Assembly: GCA_002404055.1 (NCBI GenBank)
Contig: DHIZ01000173.1
Span: 29,807-61,047, forward strand
Length of the DNA stretch: 31,241 nt
From: Chloroflexi bacterium UBA4733
GTDB lineage: Bacteria; Chloroflexota; UBA4733
Direction of reading: 5' to 3'
Shown piece after piece: positions 7,805-15,661 of this stretch. The notes beneath the pieces were generated by a model. The model was not told the origin of the DNA and searched no databases. It saw only the letters and a program-made list of their open reading frames with translations. The translations under genes and the position numbers were made by a program. Positions within the stretch are counted from its first letter, which is position 1. The number at the start of each line of letters is the position of its first letter.

Positions 7805-8620
7805 TCAGGGAACCGCGACGGCGCCCACGACAACGAAGGCCGTGAAGCCGAGCAGGAAAACGCCGCGCTCGTCGGCCGCGCGCAAGTTTTCCCACCAGCG
7901 GCGCATCGCCCCGGGCGTCACCACGCCGTCCGTTTGCAGCTTCGTGCAGTGCCCACCCAGCAGCAGCTCGGCGAAGGGGTAATCGATGAAGGCGGTCAAG
8001 GTATCGACCGACACGCCGACCAGGCCGCGTTCGCGGAACAGCCGCGGCAACTGGCGCCCGATCCAGCCGTGACGGAGGCTATCCGCGAAGGTCTGGGCGA
8101 TCGTGCGCGTCGTCTCTTTGTCGGGGCTGTCCACCATCATCGTTTCATGGTCGAAGTCGAAGGCCGCGACCCTGCCGCCAGGGCGCGTGACCCGGACCAT
8201 CTCTCCCAACGCCCGCCCGGCGTCCGCGACGTGCATCAGCATGCGCTCCGTCCGGCACACATCGAACGCCCCGGCGGGGAACGGCAACGCCTGCCCATCG
8301 CCGACCACGAAGGCGGCCGGGGCGCGCCGCGCCGCCGCACGGCGCCCAGCCTCGGCGATCATCGTCGCGCTGGTATCGAGGCCAACGAGCCGGCCGGCGA
8401 CGCCCACGACCTCCGCCATCTCGAGCAAGTCGATGCCCGGCCCGCAGCCGACATCCAGGACCGCCTCGCCCCGCACGAGGGCGATCCGCTCGAGCATGCG
8501 CGCTTTGATGGTCCGGATCGCGGGCGGGCGGTGGCCGGCCTCCATGAAGCGGACGAAGAAGTCGGGGTCGCGCGTGTGGTCGACCGCCCTGAAGCCGGCG
8601 AGCCCCTCGTTGGCGCCCAT
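7805..8620 (-). CDS. Class I SAM-dependent methyltransferase
   Basis: A 271-residue methyltransferase. The SAM-binding motif I is VLDVGCGPGIDLLEMA; the acidic end of strand 2 is LVGLDTSATMI; motif II/III appear as VVGDGQALPFPAGAFDVCRTERMLMHV; and VRVTRPGGRVAAFDFD is the motif after the fourth strand. This is the UbiE/Methyltransf_11 pattern. The acceptor substrate cannot be read from the sequence. ATG 8620 was chosen because GGGGAGG lies about 8 nt upstream; the frame is open further upstream but is only shadow coding. The C-terminus (FLLGFTAFVVVGAV) looks complete although the dead transposase begins within 20 bp. A near-consensus promoter lies about 100 nt upstream. Confidence 0.9.
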   Translation of the reverse strand: MGANEGLAGFRAVDHTRDPDFFVRFMEAGHRPPAIRTIKARMLERIALVRGEAVLDVGCGPGIDLLEMAEVVGVAGRLVGLDTSATMIAEAGRRAAARRAPAAFVVGDGQALPFPAGAFDVCRTERMLMHVADAGRALGEMVRVTRPGGRVAAFDFDHETMMVDSPDKETTRTIAQTFADSLRHGWIGRQLPRLFRERGLVGVSVDTLTAFIDYPFAELLLGGHCTKLQTDGVVTPGAMRRWWENLRAADERGVFLLGFTAFVVVGAVAVP

Positions 8621-8719
8621 CGCCGCGCCTCCCCTCCCCCGCCCGCCATCGATCCGCCGTCGCGCCCGCGCGAGCGCGTCCGCTCGCCGCAGGCGACCGG
8701 AGCGGCGCGCGGCCCGACT

Positions 8720-8748
8720 ATTATAGGCTCCGCGTGAGGCGGCGGCAA
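8720..8748 (-). promoter_or_regulatory. Sigma-70-type promoter of the methyltransferase
   Basis: On the minus strand, TTGCCG (8748-8743) and a perfect TATAAT (8725-8720) are separated by exactly 17 nt. The predicted start near 8713 gives a leader of about 93 nt before the ATG at 8620. The spacing and the consensus -10 in a GC-rich background make chance unlikely. Confidence 0.75.
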
Positions 8749-8749
8749 C

Positions 8750-9217
8750 GGCCCCACGCGAGGCCTCGCCGCCCCACCGGCTCAGCCGCCGAGCGGAGGC
8801 ACGCACTGAAAGCGTAAACGTGAAGTGGTGGGCGGCTGCTTCGACGGCCTCCTTGCCAGAGCAAACCCGCGCTACGGTCAGCAGCAGGACGGCGTTGGAC
8901 ATGCGTCAGGGATGCCAATGACAGGGCCCTGTTGCCGGTGCACGCATGCTCTGGCAAAGGGTGCGTCGCTGTCATCCGTCGGTACGCCGGCAACGTCCGA
9001 GCGATCCAATCTGTGCTTCCGACATTCGGGCAAACGGCTCGAAAATGCAGGATTCGTTGTCTGACTCCCGGTATGGGCGCGGAGCGAGACGGCCAAGCAC
9101 CTGGCGATGTACTCAAGACCGTGCGTATTGCCCCGATCGAAAACAGAGGGGCGCCGCGCCGCATGCTGTGCAGTCTCGCTCCTTCGAGGACGATCCGCTT
9201 CCAAGCATGGTTGGGCC
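8750..9217. other. Intergenic stretch without a recognised gene
   Basis: About 470 bp separate the methyltransferase promoter from the end of the phosphoesterase gene. Short open frames occur on both strands but none has a domain, conserved-looking composition or ribosome site. I see no repeat, RNA gene or terminator that I can support. Confidence 0.4.
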
Positions 9218-10222
9218 TTACTCCCCCGGGGCCGCGGGCGGGCGATTGCCAGCTGCAGCCATGTAGCTAGGCGCTGGCAGCGGATTTGCCGCGGACAGGT
9301 CGAAGCAGTCGCCTAGATCGTCCGCTGCGTTCTGAGGGTTGACCGCGTCGAGACCGAAGGTGGACTCGCAGTACCGAACGAGGCTGGCATGGGAGTGCAG
9401 TTCCTTAGAGATGTAGCCAGGTTTGGCGTAGGGACTCAGGACCAGACAAGGAACGCGATTGCCGTAGCGGAATTGCGTGCCATCGAATTCCGGATGGCGC
9501 ATGGTTGAGTCGTTCGATGTATCCGGTGTTGGCCATACCGTGACTTTCGGTGGCGTCACGTGGTCATACCAGCCGCCCCAATCGTCCCAGGTGATGAAGA
9601 TGGTGGTCGTGGGCCAGAGCCCTCCCTGTACTATCGCCTGTACCTGACGTGCCACCCATTCCGACCCATCACGCACGACGTCGGGGGGATGTTCGCTGAG
9701 ACCCTTCGGGCTGTAGACCCAACTCACCGCAGGCAAATCGCCCGCAGCCGCATCGCGCGCGAACTCGTCAACGCTGAAGCCGTGCCCACGCGGAAGGTTG
9801 GCCAAGAAGTGCCACGCCTCCGTGCCATAGTGTCGCCAGTCAAGGCCGGCCTTCGTGAGATGCGATGGCAGCGAGTCGATGCGAAACGGAGCGGCGGAGG
9901 GCGGTGGATTGTTGATGATCGGCGCGGTCGCGGCGATTGCGAAGAGGTGATTCGGATAGGAGTTGGAGGCGACATCGGTGAAGTAGTGATCGCATAGCGT
10001 GAATTGGCGAGCGTAGGACCAGTAGGCGGGAATATCCTGCTCCGAGTATTGTCCCCTGACCGCCGTACCGCTCAGCCACGTCTTATGGTCGTGGCGCGGA
10101 TTCGCGTGAGGGTCGGCAGGCGGTAGCTTCTCGCCTTCCGCGTTCGGGAAGGCCCCGAAGTAATTGTCGAAGGTATGGTTCTCGCGGAAGAAAATCACGA
10201 CGTGATGAATTCGGCCAGGCAC
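9218..10222 (-). CDS. Phosphoesterase (phospholipase C / acid phosphatase family)
   Basis: A 334-residue hydrolase of phosphate esters. The N-terminal signature VVIFFRENHTFDNYFGAFPN is the hallmark of the phosphoesterase family that includes bacterial phospholipase C and acid phosphatases. DHYFTDVASNSYPNHLF, ITWDDWGGWYDHVTPP and RVPCLVLSPYAKPGYIS supply the usual metal- and substrate-binding regions, with alkaline-phosphatase-like fold spacing. It begins at GTG 10222 with AGGAGGA about 10 nt upstream. No signal peptide is visible from this start, which is unusual because many relatives are exported. Either it is cytoplasmic or the true start is displaced. It is divergent from the SARP regulator and has no obvious role in the injection system. 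Confidence 0.88.
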   Translation of the reverse strand: MPGRIHHVVIFFRENHTFDNYFGAFPNAEGEKLPPADPHANPRHDHKTWLSGTAVRGQYSEQDIPAYWSYARQFTLCDHYFTDVASNSYPNHLFAIAATAPIINNPPPSAAPFRIDSLPSHLTKAGLDWRHYGTEAWHFLANLPRGHGFSVDEFARDAAAGDLPAVSWVYSPKGLSEHPPDVVRDGSEWVARQVQAIVQGGLWPTTTIFITWDDWGGWYDHVTPPKVTVWPTPDTSNDSTMRHPEFDGTQFRYGNRVPCLVLSPYAKPGYISKELHSHASLVRYCESTFGLDAVNPQNAADDLGDCFDLSAANPLPAPSYMAAAGNRPPAAPGE

Positions 10223-10551
10223 CTTGCATTCCTCCTCACCGTTGTGTTTCTGCCCACCATGATCGTGCGCGGTGGTCCGCCAAGAATAGTACTCCCTGTG
10301 GACGTTGCCGTGGAAATGGATGCGCCCATTCCCACGCGCTGCTTTGCCGACCGACTGCGGTCGTGCGAACTGGTCACGGTGCTAGGTTTCCCAGGGCAGC
10401 GCGCAAGCGGTGGTAGGAGTTGCCAACCTTCTGTAGCCCATTTGGGTGCCTATCCGCACGGCGCTTTGCTGCATCGGCAAACGCGGCATACTGCCGGGGA
10501 CAAGCACGCTAGTCTTCTATGCCGTTCGTGGAGAGAGGAGCGAATCGTGTC
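10223..10551. other. Divergent intergenic region between phosphoesterase and SARP genes
   Basis: This region of about 330 bp must hold the promoters of both flanking genes. Near the SARP end, GAGAGAGGAG (10531-10540) serves as ribosome site. I could not identify a convincing -35/-10 pair or copies of the AGACGCT repeat found downstream of the SARP gene, so autoregulation through that repeat is not supported. Confidence 0.4.
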
Positions 10552-11373
10552 ATGGCTACTTTGCACATCTGCCTGTTCGGCCAATTTCACGCTCGTCGCG
10601 ACGAGCAACCGATAACCACACTGCACATGCCGCGCGTCCAGGAACTGCTTTGTTATCTCCTGCTCAATCCCGCCTACGGCCATTCTCGCGACACCCTCGC
10701 CGGACGCCTCTGGGGTAACGATGCGTCCGGTGCAGCGCGGAAGGCACTCCGTCAGACGCTCTGGCAGTTGCAGGGTGCGCTGGACAAGGGTACGACGGCG
10801 GACGAGCCGCCGGTACTGCTCATTCAACGCGATAGCATCGCGTTGAACGCTGCTGCCGACCTCTGGCTGGATACCTCTCGCCTTGAGCGTGTCGGCGCTC
10901 TTGTCCGCGAGGTGCCGGGTGCTCGGCTAGATGCCGAACAGGCCAGGGCGCTGGAGGAAGCGATCGATTTGTATCGTGGCGACTTGCTCGATGGCTGGTA
11001 CCAGGACTGGTGCCTGTTCGAGCGGGAGCGCCTGCAGAGTCTGTATCTCGGACTCGTCAACAAGCTGATGGGCTACTGTGAAGCGAACCGGCGTTACGAG
11101 GCCGGACTGGAATACGGAGCGCGCATCTTGCGCGTGGATCGCGCGCGCGAACGCACGCACTGGCGAATGATGCGCCTCTACTATTTGCTCGGTGACCGAA
11201 CGGCGGCGCTACGCCAGTATCAGCTCTGTGTTGCCGCCCTCAAGGAGGAGCTAGACCTGGCTCCAGCCGCTCGCACGCAAGCGCTCTACCAGCACATTCG
11301 GTTCGACCAGGCGACGGGTGACAGCCGGCGCCGGCGGTCTCCTCGCGCTCAACACCGGCGCGCCCCGGCCTAG
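10552..11373 (+). CDS. SARP-type transcriptional activator (winged helix + BTAD)
   Basis: A 273-residue activator. Residues 1-95 form an OmpR/PhoB-like winged helix (LHICLFGQFHARRDEQPI, VQELLCYLLLNP, TLAGRLWGNDASGAARKALRQTLWQLQGAL). Residues about 100-255 match the bacterial transcriptional activator domain (LEEAIDLYRGDLLDGWYQDWCLFERERL, GLEYGARILRVDRARERTHWRMMRLYYLLGDRTAALRQY). It lacks the ATPase and TPR modules of large SARPs. SARPs bind direct heptamer repeats at about 11-bp spacing just upstream of a -10 box, and exactly such an array lies 18 bp past its stop codon, in front of the injection-system operon. It is therefore very likely the dedicated activator of that operon. ATG 10552 is preferred over ATG 10519 because GAGAGAGGAG precedes it. 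The Arg-rich tail is of unknown use. Confidence 0.92.
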   Translation: MATLHICLFGQFHARRDEQPITTLHMPRVQELLCYLLLNPAYGHSRDTLAGRLWGNDASGAARKALRQTLWQLQGALDKGTTADEPPVLLIQRDSIALNAAADLWLDTSRLERVGALVREVPGARLDAEQARALEEAIDLYRGDLLDGWYQDWCLFERERLQSLYLGLVNKLMGYCEANRRYEAGLEYGARILRVDRARERTHWRMMRLYYLLGDRTAALRQYQLCVAALKEELDLAPAARTQALYQHIRFDQATGDSRRRRSPRAQHRRAPA

Positions 11374-11390
11374 CCAACGATCCCGAGCGA

Positions 11391-11431
11391 AGACGCTGAC
11401 GAGACGCTGACGAGACGCTCCGGCAGACGCT
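11391..11431 (+). promoter_or_regulatory. SARP operator: four direct heptamer repeats AGACGCT
   Basis: AGACGCT occurs at 11391-11397, 11402-11408, 11413-11419 and 11425-11431, giving steps of 11, 11 and 12 bp. All four copies are perfect. SARP activators are known to bind heptameric direct repeats at one-helical-turn spacing, with the last repeat about 8 bp from the -10 box; here the gap to TATACC is 7 bp. It sits between the SARP gene and the first operon gene. Confidence 0.88.
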
Positions 11432-11438
11432 GGGCTGC

Positions 11439-11444
11439 TATACC
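11439..11444 (+). promoter_or_regulatory. -10 element of the injection-system operon
   Basis: TATACC follows the fourth heptamer repeat by 7 bp. No -35 consensus is present, because that position is occupied by the repeats, as expected for SARP-dependent promoters. Transcription would start near 11451 and give a leader of about 85 nt before the first small gene. Confidence 0.65.
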
Positions 11445-11536
11445 TGCGCAGACCGTTGGTAACGCAAAGGTCAGGCGGTCCCGGCGACCCTGGGTTCGCG
11501 CCTGCCGGTGCGATAGATTGGCGCGCGGATGCGGGT

Positions 11537-11749
11537 ATGGATCTGCCGGAAGGCTCTATCCAGTCGTTTGTCATCAGAATTTGGGTCGAGGAGACGGCGG
11601 CCGAAGCGGGCAACGCCCACTGGCGCGGTCATGTCACCCACGTCCCCAGCGGCAAGCGACGCTACTTTCAAGACCTCCAGTCGATGGTGGCCTTCATCCA
11701 GCCCTATGTACACCAGTTGGGCCATGGAGGTCCCGATGCTGAGGCATAG
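11537..11749 (+). CDS. Small conserved-looking protein at the head of the operon
   Basis: A 70-residue protein starting at ATG 11537. The core (SFVIRIWVEETAAEAG, WRGHVTHVPSGKRRYFQDLQSMVAFIQPYV) is beta-beta-alpha-like and ends in a short acidic tail. I recall similar small proteins beside SARP regulators and ECF genes in Chloroflexota, but cannot check this. It is the first gene after the SARP-type promoter. It may be a regulator or assembly factor of the injection system, but no catalytic motif is visible. The upstream frame is open to 11456, but that part overlaps the promoter, so the shorter start is preferred. Confidence 0.6.
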   Translation: MDLPEGSIQSFVIRIWVEETAAEAGNAHWRGHVTHVPSGKRRYFQDLQSMVAFIQPYVHQLGHGGPDAEA

Positions 11750-11794
11750 GTGTTGTGAGCAACGCGCAATCCGACGCGCCAGGGGTAGGCGAGG

Positions 11795-12622
11795 ATGAGT
11801 CAGTTCGTGGATCAGGTGCTGCTCCAGTTGCACGATCCGGCGCAGTTCACGCAACTCCTGACGCCTGCCGCCGATCCGGCGCACACACGCCTACTGACGC
11901 TCGTGGGCGCGGTGTATGACCAGCCCTTCGCCACCGTCCACGACGCCCGTGACCCGCACGTGTTGACCACGGAACTGCAGCGGCCGCTCTTCGCCCCTTG
12001 CCGGACCAACGGGACCTGGACCCAGACGACGCCGAGCTACAGCCGGACCGACATCGCCTACGAGGCACTCCATCGCCTGGAACCGATCTGGCTCGACATG
12101 GCCGTCCAGCTCCAATTGACGCTGGTCCTGGAAGTCGATGCCGGCCAGGTGGAGTCCATCTTGCTCCGGGAGGTCGACGATTTCACGAGTCTGGCCGAAT
12201 TCCGGACGCGTTTCCGCTTTTTTGACGTCGACAGCTTCCTGGCCGAACAGGAAATTACGACGGTTGAGCAACTCCGCGACCGGCACGATTATCTGGTCGC
12301 CGAGATCAGGCTGCGGGCGCTCCCGCCCTTTGATCCAACCGCCCCCGGCAATCAACGCCGCTATCCGCTACCGGTCGCCGTGCTGATTCGCGATGTGATC
12401 GATCTGGCGGCCACCCTGCGCGACGCCAAGCTGGCGCGAGTTGCCGCGGAGCGCAGCCTGTCTGTGCAGCATCAGGTGGACACCGCCGAGGTGATCACCC
12501 CCTACGCTCCACTGGTCATTTTTCCCGCCGCGGCGCTCAACGGTACGCCATTCACGGCCGCCGGGCTGCAAGCATTCTTCGCCGCCGAACACATCCTGGC
12601 CCTGGTCATGACGCCGGCCTAG
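11795..12622 (+). CDS. Hypothetical protein, possible tail-end (cap/terminator) component
   Basis: A 275-residue soluble protein without signal peptide or membrane helix. Visible features are an N-terminal helix (MSQFVDQVLLQLHDP), an aromatic stretch TYSRTD-like (TPSYSRTDIAYEALHRLEPIWLDM), a strand-rich middle (VQLQLTLVLEVDAG, FRTRFRFFDVDSFL), and a C-terminus rich in FPAAAL and FFAAEHILAL. I do not recognise a family. Lying immediately before the sheath and tube genes, it could be a tail terminator, cap or adaptor, a role otherwise unfilled in this cluster. That assignment rests on position only. Confidence 0.7.
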   Translation: MSQFVDQVLLQLHDPAQFTQLLTPAADPAHTRLLTLVGAVYDQPFATVHDARDPHVLTTELQRPLFAPCRTNGTWTQTTPSYSRTDIAYEALHRLEPIWLDMAVQLQLTLVLEVDAGQVESILLREVDDFTSLAEFRTRFRFFDVDSFLAEQEITTVEQLRDRHDYLVAEIRLRALPPFDPTAPGNQRRYPLPVAVLIRDVIDLAATLRDAKLARVAAERSLSVQHQVDTAEVITPYAPLVIFPAAALNGTPFTAAGLQAFFAAEHILALVMTPA

Positions 12623-12661
12623 CGCCGGCGTACACACTGGATACGGATAAAGGAGGACCAT

Positions 12662-12844
12662 ATGCCAGCCAAAGATGGGGCCGATAGCGACACTGCCGAT
12701 GCCGCCATTGCCGCTGCTCCAGTAGCAGTTGGGCCCGAGCATGCTCCGCAGCGGCTGCCCTCGGAGGCCGCATCGACCGGGGCGAGTCTGAGCAGAACCC
12801 AGCTCGAAACGCTCCGCCAACGGCTGCGAGAAAAGTATCACTGA
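12662..12844 (+). CDS. Small 60-residue protein upstream of the sheath gene
   Basis: It has a strong ribosome site (AAAGGAGGACCAT before ATG 12662). The N-terminal two-thirds are Ala/Asp/Pro-rich and probably disordered; the C-terminus (SLSRTQLETLRQRLREKYH) is a charged amphipathic helix. No family was recognised. Tight packing between structural genes and the optimal ribosome site argue that it is real and abundant, perhaps an assembly chaperone or a peptide that docks through its C-terminal helix. Confidence 0.65.
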   Translation: MPAKDGADSDTADAAIAAAPVAVGPEHAPQRLPSEAASTGASLSRTQLETLRQRLREKYH

Positions 12845-12905
12845 GCGTCCCGCCGGTTAATCCCTTGCCCAATCCGCACGGTGAGTTGAACAAAGGAGAG
12901 CACAG

Positions 12906-14354
12906 ATGGCGGTCCAGTACATCCGCGTCAACCCGGTCATCGACCTCTTCGCGCCGGTGGTGCGGGGAACGGGGAATGTTGCCATTGTGGGGCCGGTGAC
13001 GCTGCCCATCCCGGCGGGCGTCGCTCCGACGATAGCGGCCGCTGCCGGCGTCGGCGCCGGCTTTCCGGCCGGCGCCTATAGTGTCGCCTATTCTGAGGTG
13101 ACCGCCGCCGGGGTGCAGTCGGCGCTGTCGCCGGCCGCCACCGTCACGCTTACCGCCGGCCAGTCGATCCAGGTCACTGCTCCGGCGCTGGCGGGCGGAG
13201 CTACCTCCCGTTCCTTCTATATCACCGCAGCCCCCGCCGGCGGCCGCACCGGCCTGGCAGGCGCCGCCACAACCCAGGCCTTTACCATCGCCACTTCCCC
13301 GCCGATCGGGGCGGCAGGCGGGCCGGACACGCTCCTGCCAAACATTCCGGTCGCCTTTACCAACGCCATTGATGCCCTGCGCCAGGCGCCGGGGGACCTC
13401 GGCAACGCTATCGCCATGGCCTTTCAACAGACGCCGGGACCGCCACTGGTGTACGGCGTGCGCACGGCGGATGGACCGGATTGGACCCAAGCGCTGACGG
13501 CCGTGGCCAGCTTGAACGTGCAGTTGGTTGCCCTGGCTAACGTCGCGCTCGATGCCAATACCGGCAATGCCACGACCAACCCGCCCGGAGCGATCGCCCA
13601 GCTTGCCGGCCACGTGACGACGGTGTCCAATACCGGCGGTGATGGTCAGGAGCGTATGGGCGTCGCGATGTTGACCCGAGCCGCCACCGGCGTCACTGCT
13701 AGCGGCTCCCTTGTCGCCGGGTCGCTGGCCAGCGAACGCATGGTCTACGTTGCCCACAAGAGCAGCGAGGATGTCGCCGCCGCCGTGGTCGGGACGATTG
13801 CCGGCTACGCACCCAACACCTCTCTGCTCCTCAAGCCGGTGAATGTCGATTCGGACTCCTTCAGCGCGGCGGACATTGCCGCCATCAACGGCACGGAGAC
13901 GTTCGATAGCGGCCCTGCCGGCCAGGGCATCAACTGGCTCACCTCACCGTCGCTCTTGCCAGGCCACGGCGTGTACATGGGTGAGGGCTATACGGGCAAT
14001 CCCGCCGGCAAGAAGTACATCGATATCGTCCGTACCGTCGACGACATCTCCTTCCGCCTCAAGGCGCGTCTCATCCGCTCCATCGGCAATTTGCAGATCA
14101 GCCGCTCCGGCTTGCGCGGGCTGACGGTACAGATGGAGGCGGAACTTGATCCGCTCGTCCGCAATAGCGAGATCGAACGCTACCAGATCACCATCCCGAT
14201 TCTGCTCTTGCTGGATCTGGACCCCAACACCCTGAGCGACCAGCAGTTGACCCAGATACACAACGCCCAGGCGCAACGGGTGGTCGAAGTGGTGATCCTG
14301 GTGGACTACGCCGGGGCGATTCACCGCATCGCCATCACCCTGAAGTTCGAATAG
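12906..14354 (+). CDS. Contractile tail sheath protein with inserted Ig/Fn3-like domain
   Basis: A 482-residue sheath subunit. The N-terminus (IRVNPVIDLFAPVVRGTGNVAIVGPV) and the C-terminal block (RTVDDISFRLKARLIRSIGNL, GLTVQMEAELDPLVRNSEI, VVEVVILVDYAGAIHRIAITLKFE) are typical of phage and eCIS sheath proteins, in which C-terminal strands interlock neighbouring subunits. TSPSLLPGHGVYMGEGYTGNP is also sheath-like. Residues about 40-138 interrupt the N-terminal region with an extra beta-sandwich (FPAGAYSVAYSEVTAAGVQS, VTLTAGQSIQVTAPALAGG, SRSFYITAAPAGG) that resembles Fn3/Ig-like domains decorating phage proteins. There is only one sheath gene, whereas Afp/PVC clusters have three. AAAGGAGAGC precedes ATG 12906. 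Confidence 0.92.
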   Translation: MAVQYIRVNPVIDLFAPVVRGTGNVAIVGPVTLPIPAGVAPTIAAAAGVGAGFPAGAYSVAYSEVTAAGVQSALSPAATVTLTAGQSIQVTAPALAGGATSRSFYITAAPAGGRTGLAGAATTQAFTIATSPPIGAAGGPDTLLPNIPVAFTNAIDALRQAPGDLGNAIAMAFQQTPGPPLVYGVRTADGPDWTQALTAVASLNVQLVALANVALDANTGNATTNPPGAIAQLAGHVTTVSNTGGDGQERMGVAMLTRAATGVTASGSLVAGSLASERMVYVAHKSSEDVAAAVVGTIAGYAPNTSLLLKPVNVDSDSFSAADIAAINGTETFDSGPAGQGINWLTSPSLLPGHGVYMGEGYTGNPAGKKYIDIVRTVDDISFRLKARLIRSIGNLQISRSGLRGLTVQMEAELDPLVRNSEIERYQITIPILLLLDLDPNTLSDQQLTQIHNAQAQRVVEVVILVDYAGAIHRIAITLKFE

Positions 14355-14366
14355 GAGAGGTGAACA

Positions 14367-14759
14367 ATGCCGGATTGGAATACCCGTCTGGAAGTGAAGC
14401 TGGGTAACGAGACGATCACTCCTATCGACAACTTCACGCCGACGTTCAATACGCCGCACACCGTCATCCACAGCATCGAGGCGGACAACGTCGGTTTCGT
14501 GCGCCAGCCCTTCACCTTCACGTTCACCATGACCGTCCGCGCCATCGGCACCGTCGTCGCCGATCTGACGGCGCTGGCAATCAATGGCACGCAGTTCGCC
14601 ATCGCCGTGGCGGAGCGCAAGGGCACCGACTGGTCCTTCAAGAGCATCAAGTTCACCAACTGCATCATCACGTCCACCAATCCGAGCAACGTCGTGATTG
14701 ATGGCGCCCCCTCCGCCAGCTTTAACTGCACGTCGCTCCTTGCGTCGCTGGAGGCCTGA
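14367..14759 (+). CDS. Tail (inner) tube protein
   Basis: A 130-residue protein directly after the sheath gene, preceded by AGGAGAGG. Size, all-beta composition and the sequence run (RLEVKLGNETITPIDNFTPTFNTP, FTFTFTMTVRAIGTVVADLTALAI, FKSIKFTNCIITSTNPSNVV) fit the phage/eCIS tube fold, in which hexameric rings stack inside the sheath. Gene order sheath-tube supports this. Afp/PVC systems usually encode two or three tube paralogues; only one is visible here, so the same subunit may form the whole tube. Confidence 0.85.
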   Translation: MPDWNTRLEVKLGNETITPIDNFTPTFNTPHTVIHSIEADNVGFVRQPFTFTFTMTVRAIGTVVADLTALAINGTQFAIAVAERKGTDWSFKSIKFTNCIITSTNPSNVVIDGAPSASFNCTSLLASLEA

Positions 14760-14760
14760 G

Positions 14761-15084
14761 ATGGGTCAGGAAGACCGCGAACCGTGGCAGGCTGACGGCG
14801 GAGACGACGAGCAGATGCCTGTTGCCGTACCCGGGTTTGCCGAAGGCGACCGGGTCGACCGGACCGGCATCGCCCTGGTCCACGAGGGAGAGTACATCGT
14901 GCCCGCTCCGGGCAGTGAAGCTGCCATCTCGCCGATAACTATCGGAACGGATGCCGGTCAGGTCGTGAACTACTACTTCCCGGTCGAGATCGAGGTGGTT
15001 GGCTCGCTCGAGGCGCACCATCTGGAACGGATCGCCGCCCACGTCTTTGACCAACTGGACATGGCGTTGCGGAGCGTGCGCTGA
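14761..15084 (+). CDS. Small protein with tape-measure-like GEYIVP motif
   Basis: A 107-residue protein whose ATG is one base after the tube stop. The middle segment (VPGFAEGDRVDRTGIALVHEGEYIVPAPGSE) matches the short glycine-containing motif that often ends long phage tape-measure proteins, of the form 'GG.V...G.ALVHxGExV'. The C-terminal half (VVNYYFPVEIEVVG, LERIAAHVFDQLDMALRSVR) has a beta segment and an amphipathic helix. No long coiled coil is present. It may be a minimal tape-measure terminus, a tube-end adaptor or a chaperone. This is inference from motif and position. Confidence 0.7.
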   Translation: MGQEDREPWQADGGDDEQMPVAVPGFAEGDRVDRTGIALVHEGEYIVPAPGSEAAISPITIGTDAGQVVNYYFPVEIEVVGSLEAHHLERIAAHVFDQLDMALRSVR

Positions 15085-15123
15085 AGCGGCGGCTGCTCGC
15101 CGTCGCAGGAGAGGAAGGGTGGA

Positions 15124-15627
15124 ATGCCCGCCGGCGTCAATGTTCCCGTCCTGGTGGGTCCGGTGCCCCTGCTCTACGTGCAGAGCATGAGCATCAGCGA
15201 GGGCTACCGCATCGAGCGCATCGCCGGCAGCCGCTTTTCCCAGGCGGTCTCGCCGACCACGAAGATGATCAGTATCGAGGCCACATTACTCGGGCAGGGG
15301 CGCCTGCTCTTGAAAAAGGCCCTGGAGGCCCTTGCCCTCACCTCACGCGTGCTGGTGGCGGCGACAGCGCCGGCCCTGAAGATCACCGGCATCCCGGTGG
15401 TCTCCGGCCTGACAATCAGCCTGGACATGCAGATCACCGATCTGCGGTTCAGCCAGAGCGTCCAGAAGCGCGATGCCCTCGATGTGAGCATTTCGCTGCA
15501 ATACGTGCCGCGCTCCAGCCTGACCGCCATCATCGGCGAAGCGGCCGACCTCGCCCTCGCCGTGGGCTCCGCCTTCATCCCGAGCGGCCCGGCGCCTAAC
15601 CCGATCCCACGCACTCCGGGACCTTGA
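15124..15627 (+). CDS. Baseplate or tube-adaptor protein (uncharacterised)
   Basis: A 167-residue beta-rich protein with GGAGAGGAAGG upstream. Strands and loops such as LLYVQSMSISEGYRIERIAGSRFSQ and GLTISLDMQITDLRFSQS suggest a tube-like or hub-adaptor fold; VSISLQYVPRSSL is followed by a Pro-rich tail. It occupies the slot between tube and hub genes, where eCIS and phages encode LysM-type or tube-initiator baseplate proteins. No LysM motif is visible. The structural role is inferred from position. Confidence 0.65.
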   Translation: MPAGVNVPVLVGPVPLLYVQSMSISEGYRIERIAGSRFSQAVSPTTKMISIEATLLGQGRLLLKKALEALALTSRVLVAATAPALKITGIPVVSGLTISLDMQITDLRFSQSVQKRDALDVSISLQYVPRSSLTAIIGEAADLALAVGSAFIPSGPAPNPIPRTPGP

Positions 15628-15661
15628 TGAGACCCACATTGCCAGGGAGGAAAGTAGCGCC

